Positions 26,790-36,757 are shown, counted from the first letter of the stretch. The stretch: DNA of 64,000 nucleotides from Flavobacterium sp. (GCA_030151255.1 JASLED010000070.1:69166-133165), one strand, 5' to 3'. Notes: generated by a model from the letters alone, not told the origin. Program-made: numbers and translations.

Positions 26790-29018
26790 ATGAATACTAT
26801 TTGGGCATTTATGAAAAGAAATTATAAGGTTATTATTATTCTTATTGCTGTTTCCGCTGTATTATGGGGCTTTATGCCGAAAAAAGAGAAAGAAACGCCT
26901 GAAAAAGACCAATTTTTATTAGAATTGGTAACCTATTTAATGGAGAAATCGCACTATGATCCGGCAAAATTAGACGATAATTTTTCCAAACAAGTGTATG
27001 CAGAATACATTAAAGCTCTTGATCCGATGAAACGTTATTTTCTTCAATCGGATTTGGATGAATTTGCAAACTATGAACTTTTAATTGACGATATGATTCA
27101 ATTGAAAGATTTATCGTTTTTTGACCTTACTTACAACAGAATTACTCAACGTATGAATGAGGCAAAAGGCATTTATAAAGAAGTATTGGAAAAACCCTTT
27201 GATTTTTCGAAAGAAGAAACATTTAATGCCGAATACGATAGCATTCCGTATGCAAAAGATAAATCAGAATTGGTTGATCGTTGGAGAAAACAATTAAAGC
27301 TAAATACACTTGCAACTATTACTGATAATTTAAAAATTCAGAATGGACAAGATGTTGAAATAGAAATTGACGAATTTGACGAATTGGATAATCCGATTGA
27401 TAAACCAAAAAAGAACAAGAAAAATGACAAGCCAAAAGAAAAGAAAACTTTTGAGCAACTAGAAACAGAAGCAAGAGAAAGTACAGGAAAATCTTTAGAT
27501 GAATTTTTTGATGTTATTGGCGATTTAGAGCGCAAAGATTGGTTTTCTATTTACTTAAATTCTATTGTAGAAAGATTTGATCCACATTCATTCTACTTTG
27601 CACCAGAAAACAAAGAAAAATTTGATGCTAGCATGAGCGGAAGCATTGAAGGAATTGGTGCGGTATTGAGAAAAAAAACAGAAGGTGTTGAAATTAACGA
27701 GCTTGTTCCGGGCGGGCCTGCTTGGAGAGGAAAAGAAATAGAAGTTGGCGATATAATTATTAAAGTAGCACAAAGCGAAAATGAAGAACCTGTTGACGTT
27801 ATTGGTGTTAGGTTAGATAATGTAGTAAAACTAATTAAAGGTAAAAAAGGAACAACTGTTTATCTGACAATTAAAAACATAGAAGGAACTATTAAAACAG
27901 TTCCTATTACACGTGAAGTAATTGAATTTGAAGAAACATTTGCAAAATCGACCATTATTGATGATGGAAACAAAAAATACGGCTTAATTCACTTGCCAAA
28001 ATTTTATATCAATTTTGAAAACAAAGACAACCGCAATGCGTTTACTGATGTTCAAAAAGAAATAATTGAATTGAAAAAGCAAAACGTTGATGGTATTATT
28101 ATGGACCTTAGAAACAACGGAGGAGGTTCATTACAAACAGTTGTTGATATGGTTGGATTATTTTCGAAAGAAGGTCCTGTAGTTCAAGTAAAATCATCGC
28201 GTGGAAAACAACAAATTCTTGATGACAAAGGCACTCAAATTGTATGGGATGGTCCATTAGTTGTTTTAGTAAACAATTTCTCAGCATCTGCTTCAGAAAT
28301 TTTTGCAGCGGCAATTCAAGATTACAAACGCGGATTAATTATTGGTAGCAAACACACTTACGGAAAAGGAACAGTACAAAACGTAATTGATTTGAACGAG
28401 CTATTAAAAGCACAACCTTTTGGTGATCTTGGTGCGTTGAAAGTTACCTTACAAAAATTCTATCGAATTAATGGTGGCTCTACACAACGTGAAGGAGTAT
28501 TAAGCGACATTGTTTTACCAGACAGATATTCTTATATCGATATGGGGGAAAGAGATATGGATAACGCAATGCCTTGGGACAAAATTGAACGTGCTAATTA
28601 TACGCCTTATACCAACAATTTTACAACCGCAATTAATGCAAGTAGAAAACGTATTAGCGATAATCCTCAATTTAAACTAATTGATGAAAATGCACAATGG
28701 GTAAACAAAAGAAAAGATGAAAAAACATTTTCTCTAAACCTAGAAAAATATCAAGAGAAACAAAAAGAAATTGATGAAAAAGCAAAGAAATTTAAAGCTA
28801 TTTCTAAATACAACAATCACTTAAAATTCTCTTCTCTTCCTTCAGAATTAGAAAGAATTAAAACAGACACTATCTTAGAACAAAAAAGAGATAGATGGCA
28901 CGAAGTTTTAGGCAGTGATGTTTATATTGAAGAAGGAGTTAAAATTTTGAACGACATTAAAAACAATCCAAATGGAGTTTCAAACAAATCCATTAAGTCA
29001 TTAAAATCAGCTTATTAG
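26790..29018 (+). CDS. Carboxy-terminal processing protease (Prc/Tsp-like, S41)
   Basis: The 742-residue periplasmic protease has an N-terminal anchor (about 13-28), a helical Tsp N-domain with LDPMKRYFLQSDLDEF, a PDZ domain with GIGAVLRKKTEGVEINELVPG, and an S41 core with the dyad Ser500 (FSASASEIF) and Lys526 (YGKGTVQ). A C-terminal DUF3340-type helical domain follows. It degrades misfolded or tagged periplasmic proteins. I use the ATG at 26790 because it gives a compact signal anchor; an in-frame TTG at 26739 would only lengthen the tail. An acidic/lysine-rich insertion (KPKKNKKNDKPKEKK) lies near 205-220. Confidence 0.93.
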   Translation: MNTIWAFMKRNYKVIIILIAVSAVLWGFMPKKEKETPEKDQFLLELVTYLMEKSHYDPAKLDDNFSKQVYAEYIKALDPMKRYFLQSDLDEFANYELLIDDMIQLKDLSFFDLTYNRITQRMNEAKGIYKEVLEKPFDFSKEETFNAEYDSIPYAKDKSELVDRWRKQLKLNTLATITDNLKIQNGQDVEIEIDEFDELDNPIDKPKKNKKNDKPKEKKTFEQLETEARESTGKSLDEFFDVIGDLERKDWFSIYLNSIVERFDPHSFYFAPENKEKFDASMSGSIEGIGAVLRKKTEGVEINELVPGGPAWRGKEIEVGDIIIKVAQSENEEPVDVIGVRLDNVVKLIKGKKGTTVYLTIKNIEGTIKTVPITREVIEFEETFAKSTIIDDGNKKYGLIHLPKFYINFENKDNRNAFTDVQKEIIELKKQNVDGIIMDLRNNGGGSLQTVVDMVGLFSKEGPVVQVKSSRGKQQILDDKGTQIVWDGPLVVLVNNFSASASEIFAAAIQDYKRGLIIGSKHTYGKGTVQNVIDLNELLKAQPFGDLGALKVTLQKFYRINGGSTQREGVLSDIVLPDRYSYIDMGERDMDNAMPWDKIERANYTPYTNNFTTAINASRKRISDNPQFKLIDENAQWVNKRKDEKTFSLNLEKYQEKQKEIDEKAKKFKAISKYNNHLKFSSLPSELERIKTDTILEQKRDRWHEVLGSDVYIEEGVKILNDIKNNPNGVSNKSIKSLKSAY

Positions 29019-29028
29019 TTCGTAATAA

Positions 29029-30114
29029 ATGACATATACAAACAACAGTAACACAAATATTGCGCTCCGAAAATTTAAAAAAGATTTTCGGGGCGTTTTG
29101 TGTTTTTGGATTATCATTTTCTTTATTCTCTTAAGCGTATTTGCTTATTTCATTGTTCCTGACAAAACAATGAATGCCAATGCTGGCGAACTATCAATTC
29201 GTTCAAAACAGCCTGGCTTTAGCGTTGATATGATTATATTACCTCAAGAATATTCTTTTAATTGGAAAGATCTTTTTATTGGACGAGCAGTTGTGCCTAC
29301 TCAAATACCAATTGATAGCTATCATATTATCAATGATAGTTTATTTTATTCGCCCTATTCTGAAATAAAAACAGATCCAGAAGAAATAAGCATATCACTA
29401 TCATCTTATTCATCCAAAGAAAAAGAACAATTAATACAACACAAAACATTTTTATTAGGAACCGATAATCAAGGACGAGATTATTTGAGCAGATTAGTAA
29501 TCGGATCGCGAGTTTCAATTTCAATTGGTTTTGTAGCCGTTTCTGTTTCTTTATTGATAGGAATTATATTAGGAGCCGCTTCTGGCTTTTACGGCGGAAA
29601 AATGGACACTTTTATTCTTTGGATTATCAATGTTTTTTGGTCAATTCCTACTCTTTTACTTGTTATTGCCATTACATTAGCACTAGGCAAAGGATTTTGG
29701 CAAGTTTTTATTGCTGTTGGATTAACTATGTGGGTAGAAGTTGCCCGAGTAGTTCGAGGACAAGTAATAAGCTTAAAAGAACAACAATATATTACGGCTG
29801 CAAAGGCATTAGGCTATTCTGATTTTAGAATTATTACCAAACATATCCTGCCCAATTGTATGGCGCCTTTAATTGTTATTTCTGCAGCAAACTTTGCTTC
29901 GGCAATATTGGTAGAAAGTGGATTGAGCTTTTTAGGAATAGGAACACAAGTACCTACTCCAAGTTGGGGAGCAATGATAAAAGAAAACTACAATTATATT
30001 TTGGTTGGAAAAGCTTATTTGGCAATGTTGCCAGGTATTGCTATGTTTATTTTAGTAATGTGTTTTACGCAGCTTGGAAACGCCATTAGAGATGCTTTTG
30101 ATGTAAGAGCATAA
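29029..30114 (+). CDS. ABC transporter permease, DppC/OppC type
   Basis: The 361-residue inner-membrane permease belongs to the peptide/nickel importer class. One helix (about 22-45) is followed by a periplasmic loop of about 100 residues, then LLGTDNQGRDYLSRLVIGSR near 141-160 and five further helices. The EAA-type coupling motif is YITAAKALGYSDFRIITKHILPN. In DppC-type proteins the first loop is usually about half as long. No ATPase, partner permease or binding protein is nearby, so the rest of the transporter must be encoded elsewhere. It starts ten bases after the protease gene. Confidence 0.9.
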   Translation: MTYTNNSNTNIALRKFKKDFRGVLCFWIIIFFILLSVFAYFIVPDKTMNANAGELSIRSKQPGFSVDMIILPQEYSFNWKDLFIGRAVVPTQIPIDSYHIINDSLFYSPYSEIKTDPEEISISLSSYSSKEKEQLIQHKTFLLGTDNQGRDYLSRLVIGSRVSISIGFVAVSVSLLIGIILGAASGFYGGKMDTFILWIINVFWSIPTLLLVIAITLALGKGFWQVFIAVGLTMWVEVARVVRGQVISLKEQQYITAAKALGYSDFRIITKHILPNCMAPLIVISAANFASAILVESGLSFLGIGTQVPTPSWGAMIKENYNYILVGKAYLAMLPGIAMFILVMCFTQLGNAIRDAFDVRA

Positions 30115-30116
30115 CC

Positions 30117-31016
30117 TTATTTGATTAATAAAGTACGAATATCTGACTTAGAACCATTGTAAATATTTAAGTCTACTTTACCATCAATTCCTTTTACCAC
30201 GCCTTTTTCTGTAAATTGCCAAAAATGCCATTCGGGTTTTATTTCTTCTACAAAAAAGTTGTAATTAGCAATCCAAATTACATGATCTGGAAACCATTTT
30301 TCTAAGTGATTTATGTAATAATTTTCACCTGAATACAATATTGGTTTTACGCCATAATGTGCTTCTACAGCATCAATCCAGCGTTTTAAACCTAAACGCA
30401 AATCGGCCATCGATTGTCCTTTTGGTTGTTCTTCAATATCTAACACAGGAGGAAAATCACCTTCTGTTAATTTTACTGTTTCAATAAAATTTTCGGCTTG
30501 TTTGAGCGAGTTTTCATCTGGACGATAATAATGATATGCGCCACGAATAAAATGATTTGCTCTTGCTTCTTTCCAGTTTAATTTAAATGCTTTGTCTTTT
30601 CCATCCATTCCCATTGTAGCACGAATAAATACAAATTCGAGAGCAGAATGATTGGCAACAGAATCTACAATCGACCAATCAATTACACCTTGATATTGAG
30701 AAACATCAAATCCGACAATTTTTTCGTTGTGTCTGTCCAAAACCTCAACTGTTCTAAAATCAAAAAAAGATTTATCATCATTCTTTTTTCTTTCGGCGCT
30801 AAAAAAATACTTAATTCCTTCCTGAAAAGTAATTCCAAACCAAATACCCACAGCCAAAACGGCAGCAATACTAATTATCCACAATAAATAAGCCCAAGTA
30901 GAAGAAGACTTTTTCTTTCGCTTTCTATTATTGGTTGGTTTTCTCTTAGTTGTATTTTTTTTATTCACTATTGCTATTGGTGAATTCTTTCCTGATCTGG
31001 AATAATTAATTACCAT
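30117..31016 (-). CDS. Membrane-anchored GH25 lysozyme
   Basis: The 299-residue product has a basic cytoplasmic tail (residues 1-40, rich in K, R and N), one transmembrane anchor (about 42-63), and a GH25 (Chalaropsis-type) domain. The domain opens VGFDVSQYQGVIDWSIV near 102-118 and has FIRATMGMDGKD, GAYHYYRPDENS and VLDIEEQP, the last carrying the catalytic Asp-Glu. It cleaves the beta-1,4 bond of peptidoglycan glycan chains. Inner-membrane anchoring suggests a cell-wall remodelling role. It ends two bases from the convergent permease gene. Confidence 0.92.
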   Translation of the reverse strand: MVINYSRSGKNSPIAIVNKKNTTKRKPTNNRKRKKKSSSTWAYLLWIISIAAVLAVGIWFGITFQEGIKYFFSAERKKNDDKSFFDFRTVEVLDRHNEKIVGFDVSQYQGVIDWSIVDSVANHSALEFVFIRATMGMDGKDKAFKLNWKEARANHFIRGAYHYYRPDENSLKQAENFIETVKLTEGDFPPVLDIEEQPKGQSMADLRLGLKRWIDAVEAHYGVKPILYSGENYYINHLEKWFPDHVIWIANYNFFVEEIKPEWHFWQFTEKGVVKGIDGKVDLNIYNGSKSDIRTLLIK

Positions 31017-31084
31017 GGTTTTAAATATAAATCAACAATAAGTTTGTAACGAAATGTGGTTTTTTCAAAAAATAATACGCTAAA

Positions 31085-31909
31085 CTATTTTTCTAATTTT
31101 AGCACTGGCACAGGTAAACTAATATTATTTTGTTTGAATTTCTTATCTATTTCGAAACGAATTGAACTAGCAATTCCATCATTTTCAAAGGCTTTATCTA
31201 TAAAATAATACAGAATAAAACGAATGGATGATTCTCCAAATTCATCCAAAAGAACTACAGGTTTTGGATCTTTTAATACATCGGGATGATTTTCTACACA
31301 CAATAAAAGCACTTCCCTTACCAAATCTGTATCTGTTCCAATATAAACACCTATATCTATTCTTGCTCTAACAATAGGATCTTCGTGTGTCCAATTATTT
31401 AAAATATCATCAATAAGCTTTCTATTTGGCATTACAATATCTTTTCTATTTCGAGTTTCTAAAATTGTACAACGAAGATGAATTGCTTTTACTCGAGCTA
31501 TTTTTCCTTCAATTTCAACAACATCGCCAACGTTTAATGTTTTATCTAACAAGATATAAATACCCGCTATTAAATCGCGAAAAATGTCCTGTAGTGCAAA
31601 TCCTAAACCAACAAATAATGCTGCAGATGTGGTAAGAAACATTGTAATATTAATTCCGATAACATTCAGAATAAAAAATATGGTAATTACATATACAAAG
31701 TAATTTACAAAATTAAAAACACTACCTAAACGTGCAGTATTTTCTACAGAAGTACGTTTTGTAGTAGCTTTTTTTAATAAACTAAGAGCACCTTTGGTGA
31801 TTAACAAAGTAAAAACAATAAAGAAAATTGTTCCTGTTGTTATACTAATTGTTTTATTAGCATAAAGTTCGTATTCGAAAAAATTGGTAAGTAATGATTG
31901 TAAATTCAT
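31085..31909 (-). CDS. Small-conductance mechanosensitive channel MscS
   Basis: The 274-residue protein has three N-terminal helices, of which the pore helix reads TTSAALFVGLGFALQDIFRDLIAGIYIL near 92-119, as in MscS TM3. The middle beta domain follows with VGDVVEIEGKIARVKAIHLRCTIL and VMPNRKLID, then a C-terminal alpha/beta region. It opens under membrane tension to release osmolytes. Length and order match the simplest MscS class. It is monocistronic. Confidence 0.94.
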   Translation of the reverse strand: MNLQSLLTNFFEYELYANKTISITTGTIFFIVFTLLITKGALSLLKKATTKRTSVENTARLGSVFNFVNYFVYVITIFFILNVIGINITMFLTTSAALFVGLGFALQDIFRDLIAGIYILLDKTLNVGDVVEIEGKIARVKAIHLRCTILETRNRKDIVMPNRKLIDDILNNWTHEDPIVRARIDIGVYIGTDTDLVREVLLLCVENHPDVLKDPKPVVLLDEFGESSIRFILYYFIDKAFENDGIASSIRFEIDKKFKQNNISLPVPVLKLEK

Positions 31910-31992
31910 ACTTAATAGTATATATGGTTTTACTTGCTTTTATGAGGCAAATATATAAGTTTAGGAAGTTATTTAGAGGAAGTTTTTTTACA

Positions 31993-32028
31993 AAAAATCC
32001 CTAAATACAAAATGTAATTAGGGATTTT
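31993..32028 (-). terminator. Terminator after the gene at 32062-32979
   Basis: AAAATCCCTAA pairs with TTAGGGATTTT around a roughly 12-base loop; on the minus strand a T-run follows. It lies about 30 bases past the stop of the gene to its right. Confidence 0.85.
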
Positions 32029-32061
32029 AATTGACAATGCTTTAAAAGTAAAGTACTAAAC

Positions 32062-32979
32062 TTAAAATGATTTATTTTCTAAATTGGTAACTTCTTCTTT
32101 AAAAATAGATTCTAATACTTTTTTATTTTTTGAATATTTATACAAACTTCTATCTTTTAAAATAGATCCTAATAATAAATCATTTACTTCTTTTTCTGTT
32201 CTTCCTTCATTATTTAAACATAAAAGATTATACAACAAAGTTTCGTAATATTTATCCAAATAATATCCTTTATAACTCATTAATCCTTCATTTTCAACTA
32301 TTTTCATTTCAAAATCTGGAAAATAAAAGTCTGTATATTGATAATAAGGTCGGCCGTTAAACCTTGGGAATTTTTCAATATTTTCTAATGCTTTCTGCGT
32401 ATTTGCAGGTTTTACAACGTTGATATAGCCCCAAATTGTTTTACCACAATAATCCATACAACGCAAAAAGAAAATTCCTTTTTCTGTTTCATCTTTTAGA
32501 TTATAGTTTTTTAGTAAAAAATCTACTTTCGTAAAATCAAAAGGTTGATTTTTATTTCCAATTGCTGTAAATAACATTCCATAATAATTATCAATCAACT
32601 CATAATTAGAAATGGAAGCTGTCATTAAACTATCAATCAACTTATCATTATCTATTCTATTTTCTTCTCTCAAATTCAAATTAATTGCTTTAACAATATA
32701 AAGCTGTTTAAGCGTTTGATTATTTGGTAAAGTCAAAAACGGTGTAGAAAGTAATTTGTTTTTTGTTGTAATACTTTGCACAACAAAATTTGTTGCTATT
32801 TTTAAATTTTCGGGCACATTTACCTGAAGATCTCTATAAACCTCTCTTGTTGGTTCATTTCTAAACATAAACTCTTTGTAAGCTTTTCCTAATTCAATTA
32901 GCTTTTCATTTTTTGTAGATTGTCCAAAGCTTAAAATCGAAAGACAAAAAGTTAAAGTTGATAATACTATTTTTTGCAT
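32062..32979 (-). CDS. Exported protein of unknown function
   Basis: The 305-residue product has a signal peptide (1-19, ending SFGQ) and then a mainly helical soluble region with many asparagines and lysines and a FFLRCMDYCGKTIWGY segment near 179-194. I do not recognise a family. It is flanked by its own terminator and a 239-base upstream region, so it is probably expressed alone in the periplasm or on the cell surface. Confidence 0.75.
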   Translation of the reverse strand: MQKIVLSTLTFCLSILSFGQSTKNEKLIELGKAYKEFMFRNEPTREVYRDLQVNVPENLKIATNFVVQSITTKNKLLSTPFLTLPNNQTLKQLYIVKAINLNLREENRIDNDKLIDSLMTASISNYELIDNYYGMLFTAIGNKNQPFDFTKVDFLLKNYNLKDETEKGIFFLRCMDYCGKTIWGYINVVKPANTQKALENIEKFPRFNGRPYYQYTDFYFPDFEMKIVENEGLMSYKGYYLDKYYETLLYNLLCLNNEGRTEKEVNDLLLGSILKDRSLYKYSKNKKVLESIFKEEVTNLENKSF

Positions 32980-33218
32980 TTTGTTGGTGTAATAATAAAG
33001 TTGTCAAGATAAAATATATTCTACATATAAAAATAACTTTTTTAATTAAAATAAAACAACAATATACTTCACACACAAACATTATTATAATCAACCAAAA
33101 AAGAATCTGCAAAACATAAACATTTATTTAATAAAAATAAACCACACTCAAAACTTAAGCCTACAACACAAAGTAATATAAAGCTTATCTTGTTCTTCAA
33201 TTCAAGAAACATTAAACT

Positions 33219-33776
33219 ATGAAAAATATTATTCTAAGCTCTTTATTTGCCTTCAATCTATTTTATGCTCAAGCACAAACGAAAGACAACTTTCCGAAAG
33301 AATTTATTCAAAATTTGACTAATCATTGCGGAAAAGCCTATGCAGGAAAAATAACTTCTAATCCGATACCTACTGATTTTAACGAAAAAGAGCTAATTAT
33401 GTACGTATCTTCTTGCAATGATAAAGAAGTAAAAATATCTTTTTTTGTTGGCGATGATTTATCACGCACTTGGATTTATACCTTAAAAGGAGATAGAATT
33501 GAACTAAAGCACGATCATCGTCAACCAAACGGACAACCAGACGAAATAACCATGTATGGAGGAACTTCTAGCAACACCGGAAATCCAAATGCACAATATT
33601 TTCCTGCCGATCAAGAAACTTCTAGTAACATTCCTGCAGCAGCAGCCAATATATGGTGGGTAACTATCAACAACGATATTTATACTTATAACTTACAACG
33701 TCTTGGTTCTAAAAATAGTTTCACTGTAGAATTTGATATAACAAATCCCATTAATACCAATAAAAGAGCTTGGTAA
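33219..33776 (+). CDS. Exported protein of unknown function
   Basis: The 185-residue product has a signal peptide (1-19, ending AQAQ) and a beta-rich domain. A pair of cysteines (NHCGKA near 37 and SSCND near 66) could form a disulfide. Notable segments are SFFVGDDLSRTWIYTLKGDR, LKHDHRQPNGQPDEITMYGG near 100-119 and FDITNPI near the end. No family is recognised with confidence. It stands alone and is followed by a tRNA on the other strand. Confidence 0.75.
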   Translation: MKNIILSSLFAFNLFYAQAQTKDNFPKEFIQNLTNHCGKAYAGKITSNPIPTDFNEKELIMYVSSCNDKEVKISFFVGDDLSRTWIYTLKGDRIELKHDHRQPNGQPDEITMYGGTSSNTGNPNAQYFPADQETSSNIPAAAANIWWVTINNDIYTYNLQRLGSKNSFTVEFDITNPINTNKRAW

Positions 33777-33778
33777 AA

Positions 33779-33808
33779 TAAAAAAGCCTCTTCGAAAGAA
33801 GAGGCTTT
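33779..33808 (-). terminator. Terminator of tRNA-Leu, possibly shared with the convergent gene
   Basis: A perfect 11-bp stem, AAAGCCTCTTC with GAAGAGGCTTT and a GAAA loop. On the minus strand it directly follows the tRNA and is succeeded by TTTTTTATTTT. On the plus strand the T-run is only three bases. Confidence 0.85.
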
Positions 33809-33809
33809 G

Positions 33810-33891
33810 TGCGGGTAAAAGGACTCGAACCTTCACACCTTGCGGCACCAGATCCTAAGTCTGGCGTGTCTACCAATTTCACCATACCCGC
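33810..33891 (-). tRNA. tRNA-Leu (anticodon TAG)
   Basis: The 82-base minus-strand gene has acceptor arms GCGGGTA and TACCCGC, a D-loop GGTAGACACG typical of leucine tRNAs, a long variable arm (TGCCGCAAGGTG) and a T-loop GGTTCGAGTCC. The anticodon loop reads CTTAGGA, giving TAG at 33855-33857. CCA is not encoded. All arms pair. Confidence 0.95.
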
Positions 33892-34030
33892 TGTTGGCGT
33901 AAGAACCTCAGTATTGTTGTTCTTTTAAGACGTTGCAAATATACAACCTGTTTTTTAATCTGCAAGAAAAAAATTATTTTTTTTTATTCTTATGTTTGTA
34001 AAAGATAATAACACTGTCTCTATTTTTACT

Positions 34031-35419
34031 ATGAAAGATTCAAAACAATTTGTTCAAGAAAACAAACAACGTCTTATAGATGAGCTTATTGAACTATTAA
34101 AAAAACCATCAATTAGCGCAGATAGCGCATATTCTCAAGATGTTTTTAATACAGCTGAAGCTGTGAAAAAAAGTTTAGAAGATGCAGGATGTGATCTTGT
34201 TGAGCTATGTGAAACACCTGGATATCCTATTGTTTATGGTGAAAAAATCATCGATCCAGCTTTACCTACGGTATTAGTTTACGGACATTATGATGTGCAG
34301 CCAGCAGATCCGATTGAATTATGGACTTCTCCTCCATTTGAACCAGTAATTAAAACAACTGAAATTCATCCTGAAGGCGCAATTTTTGCACGTGGTGCTT
34401 GTGATGACAAAGGACAAATGTTCATGCATGTAAAAGCATTCGAATTCATGGTAGCAAACAATTCTTTGCCTTGCAACGTAAAATTTATGATTGAAGGTGA
34501 AGAAGAAGTAGGATCAGTTAGTTTAGGCTGGTTTGTAAAAAGAAATCAAGAAAAACTGAAAAATGACGTAATTCTTATTTCTGATACCGGAATGATTTCT
34601 AACGAACAGCCGTCAATTACAACTGGATTGAGAGGATTGAGCTATGTAGAAGTTGAAGTTACAGGACCAAACAGAGATTTACACTCTGGATTATACGGAG
34701 GAGCTGTAGCTAACCCAATCAACGTATTGACAAAAATGATTGCTTCTTTACACGACGAAAACAATCATATTACCATTCCTGGTTTTTATGACAAAGTGGA
34801 AGAACTTTCTCGCGAAGAAAGAGATGAGATGGCAAAACGTCCATTCTCTTTAGATGCTTACAAAAAAGCATTGGATATTGAAGAAGTTTACGGAGAAGCT
34901 GGATATACTACAAATGAAAGAAACTCTATCCGTCCAACGTTAGACGTAAACGGAATTTGGGGAGGATATACTGGAGAAGGTGCAAAAACAGTTATTGCAA
35001 GCAAAGCATTTGCTAAAATTTCTATGCGTTTAGTTCCTAACCAAGAGTGGGAAGAAATTACAGAATTGTTCAAAAAACATTTTGAAAGTCTTGCACCAAA
35101 AGGAGTTCGCGTTGAGGTAAAACCTCACCACGGAGGACAAGGATATGTAACGCCAATCGATTCTATCGGATACCAAGCAGCAGCTAAAGCGTATACAGAT
35201 ACTTTTGGGGTAACGCCAATTCCTGTTCGTTCTGGAGGAAGTATTCCAATTGTAGCTTTATTCGAAGAAGAATTAGGATCAAAATCAATTATGATGGGAT
35301 TCGGATTAGATTCAGATGCAATTCACTCACCGAATGAGCATTTTGGTATTTTCAATTACCTAAAAGGAATTGAAACTATTCCATTATTCTACAAGTATTA
35401 TACTGAAATGATGAAATAA
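34031..35419 (+). CDS. M20-family dipeptidase
   Basis: The 462-residue cytoplasmic metallopeptidase splits dipeptides. M20 metal sites are visible: GHYDVQP with His86, ARGACDDKGQ with the bridging Asp, EGEEEVGS with the catalytic Glu pair, SDTGMIS, and the C-terminal His in DAIHSPNEHF. VPNQEWEEITE lies in the dimerisation lid. I use the ATG at 34031 because the upstream in-frame ATG at 33992 adds a 13-residue tail that the family lacks. It could process dipeptides brought in by the POT transporters encoded 15 kb away. Confidence 0.94.
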   Translation: MKDSKQFVQENKQRLIDELIELLKKPSISADSAYSQDVFNTAEAVKKSLEDAGCDLVELCETPGYPIVYGEKIIDPALPTVLVYGHYDVQPADPIELWTSPPFEPVIKTTEIHPEGAIFARGACDDKGQMFMHVKAFEFMVANNSLPCNVKFMIEGEEEVGSVSLGWFVKRNQEKLKNDVILISDTGMISNEQPSITTGLRGLSYVEVEVTGPNRDLHSGLYGGAVANPINVLTKMIASLHDENNHITIPGFYDKVEELSREERDEMAKRPFSLDAYKKALDIEEVYGEAGYTTNERNSIRPTLDVNGIWGGYTGEGAKTVIASKAFAKISMRLVPNQEWEEITELFKKHFESLAPKGVRVEVKPHHGGQGYVTPIDSIGYQAAAKAYTDTFGVTPIPVRSGGSIPIVALFEEELGSKSIMMGFGLDSDAIHSPNEHFGIFNYLKGIETIPLFYKYYTEMMK

Positions 35420-35422
35420 TAA

Positions 35423-35460
35423 AAAAGAGCGAGTGAATGATTTACTCGCTCTTTTTATTT
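35423..35460. terminator. Bidirectional terminator between convergent genes
   Basis: AAAAAGAGCGAGT pairs with ACTCGCTCTTTTT, with A/T runs on both sides. The stop codon of the minus-strand glycosyltransferase gene lies inside the stem (35442). Confidence 0.9.
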
Positions 35461-36698
35461 TTCTCTTCAATCCAAAGTGCCATATATTTTGTGCTTTGCG
35501 CACTGTGATGACGCAAAATTTCACCCAAAAAATGTTGTTGTCTAAATACAGATAAATTAGCGAAACGCTGCGTCAATAACACATAAAATGAAGATGCATA
35601 GTCCTCAGCATCATATTTTTCTTGCAACAACTTCTTTCCATTGGCTTGCTTTTTGGTCCAAAGTGATTCATTGCTATATAATTCCACAGCCTTTGCAACA
35701 AATTCCTCTATCGCATCAGCAACAAAACCTGGCCATTCTGTAGTTCCTTGCATTGATTCAGCGCCAATTGCAGAAGAAACTGAAGGCGTACCTGCGAGTA
35801 TCGCATCCACCAACTTTCCTTTGATACCTGCACCAAACGTAATAGGCGCCAACATTACGCGGGCTTTCCCAATTACTTCCAGCGCATCTTCTGCTCGACC
35901 GTGAACTAAAAAACGTTCTTTTTCATTGTGCAACTGCATTACTTTTTGACTCGGATAAGCGCCGTAAATATGCATTTTTGCAGTTGGAACAAGTTTGCGC
36001 AACAAAGGCCAAATTTCCTTTTTCAACTTTAGTACGGTTTGATAATTGGGTTCGTGAATAAAATTACCAATAAACACAAAACCTTCGCGCTCAGCAAAAG
36101 TCAACCATTGTGCTTCTTGCTCCTTTTCTATTGGTTTTTCCATAAACGGAAGCACAAACAATAAATCTGGCGCAATCGAAAAGGTATTCACCAATAAATC
36201 AAATTCAACAGCAGAAATCAGCAACGATAAATCGGTGCGAAGAATTGAGGCAATTTCTCTTTTGGCTCGATCTGAATACAAATAATCTTCCCATTGTCCT
36301 TCTTTCTTTTTGTCCCACTCTTGTCGGGCATAACGCAAAAAATGTAAATCTTCCGTATCCAATAAAGTAAAAGCATTGGGACATTGAGCGCTCACACGCC
36401 AACCAAATTGTTCTTCCACCATAAATCGATCGTACATAACAATATCGGGCTGTAATTGACGTAAAACCTCATCGGTTCGAGCATCATTCAACCAAAGTTC
36501 GATTGTTTGTACATCATAAGGAGATAAATCATCGCTAAAAGCAGTAGGATGCGCCGTAGAACCAAAATAAATTTGCATTTTCCATTGCTGAAAGCACGCT
36601 AATAATTGTAGCATTCGCTTGCCCGCTGCCGATGAATTCGACTCTGGCCATACTTGCCCGATTACTAAAATTTTCTTTCCTTCTAAAGTTGTATTCAT
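35442..36698 (-). CDS. Glycosyltransferase, GT-B fold (GT4-like)
   Basis: The 418-residue product opens KKILVIGQVWPESNSSAAGKRMLQL near residues 8-32, as in retaining GT4 enzymes, and the C-terminal half has FVFIGNFIHEPNYQ near 229-242, HIYGAYPSQK and VMLAPITFGAGIKGKLVDAILAGTPSVSS near 283-311, the nucleotide-sugar binding region. There is no signal or membrane helix. Acceptor and sugar cannot be read. The gene is solitary, without neighbouring polysaccharide genes. Base composition is somewhat richer in G and C than that of nearby genes. Confidence 0.85.
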   Translation of the reverse strand: MNTTLEGKKILVIGQVWPESNSSAAGKRMLQLLACFQQWKMQIYFGSTAHPTAFSDDLSPYDVQTIELWLNDARTDEVLRQLQPDIVMYDRFMVEEQFGWRVSAQCPNAFTLLDTEDLHFLRYARQEWDKKKEGQWEDYLYSDRAKREIASILRTDLSLLISAVEFDLLVNTFSIAPDLLFVLPFMEKPIEKEQEAQWLTFAEREGFVFIGNFIHEPNYQTVLKLKKEIWPLLRKLVPTAKMHIYGAYPSQKVMQLHNEKERFLVHGRAEDALEVIGKARVMLAPITFGAGIKGKLVDAILAGTPSVSSAIGAESMQGTTEWPGFVADAIEEFVAKAVELYSNESLWTKKQANGKKLLQEKYDAEDYASSFYVLLTQRFANLSVFRQQHFLGEILRHHSAQSTKYMALWIEEKNKKSE

Positions 36699-36749
36699 CT
36701 TACAAAATTAAGGTTTATTGTTATCATTTTTAAACTGTTTAATATTTGC

Positions 36750-36757
36750 TATTTTTG
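36750..36757 (+). promoter_or_regulatory. Putative -7 box for miaE
   Basis: TATTTTTG fits TAnnTTTG, 19 bases before the ATG of miaE. The -33 element is not clear. Confidence 0.4.

Noticed and set aside
35442..36698. Glycosyltransferase gene as recently acquired DNA
   Set aside because: Its base composition seems slightly higher in GC than its neighbours, but there are no mobile element traces, flanking repeats or linked polysaccharide genes, so transfer is not supported.
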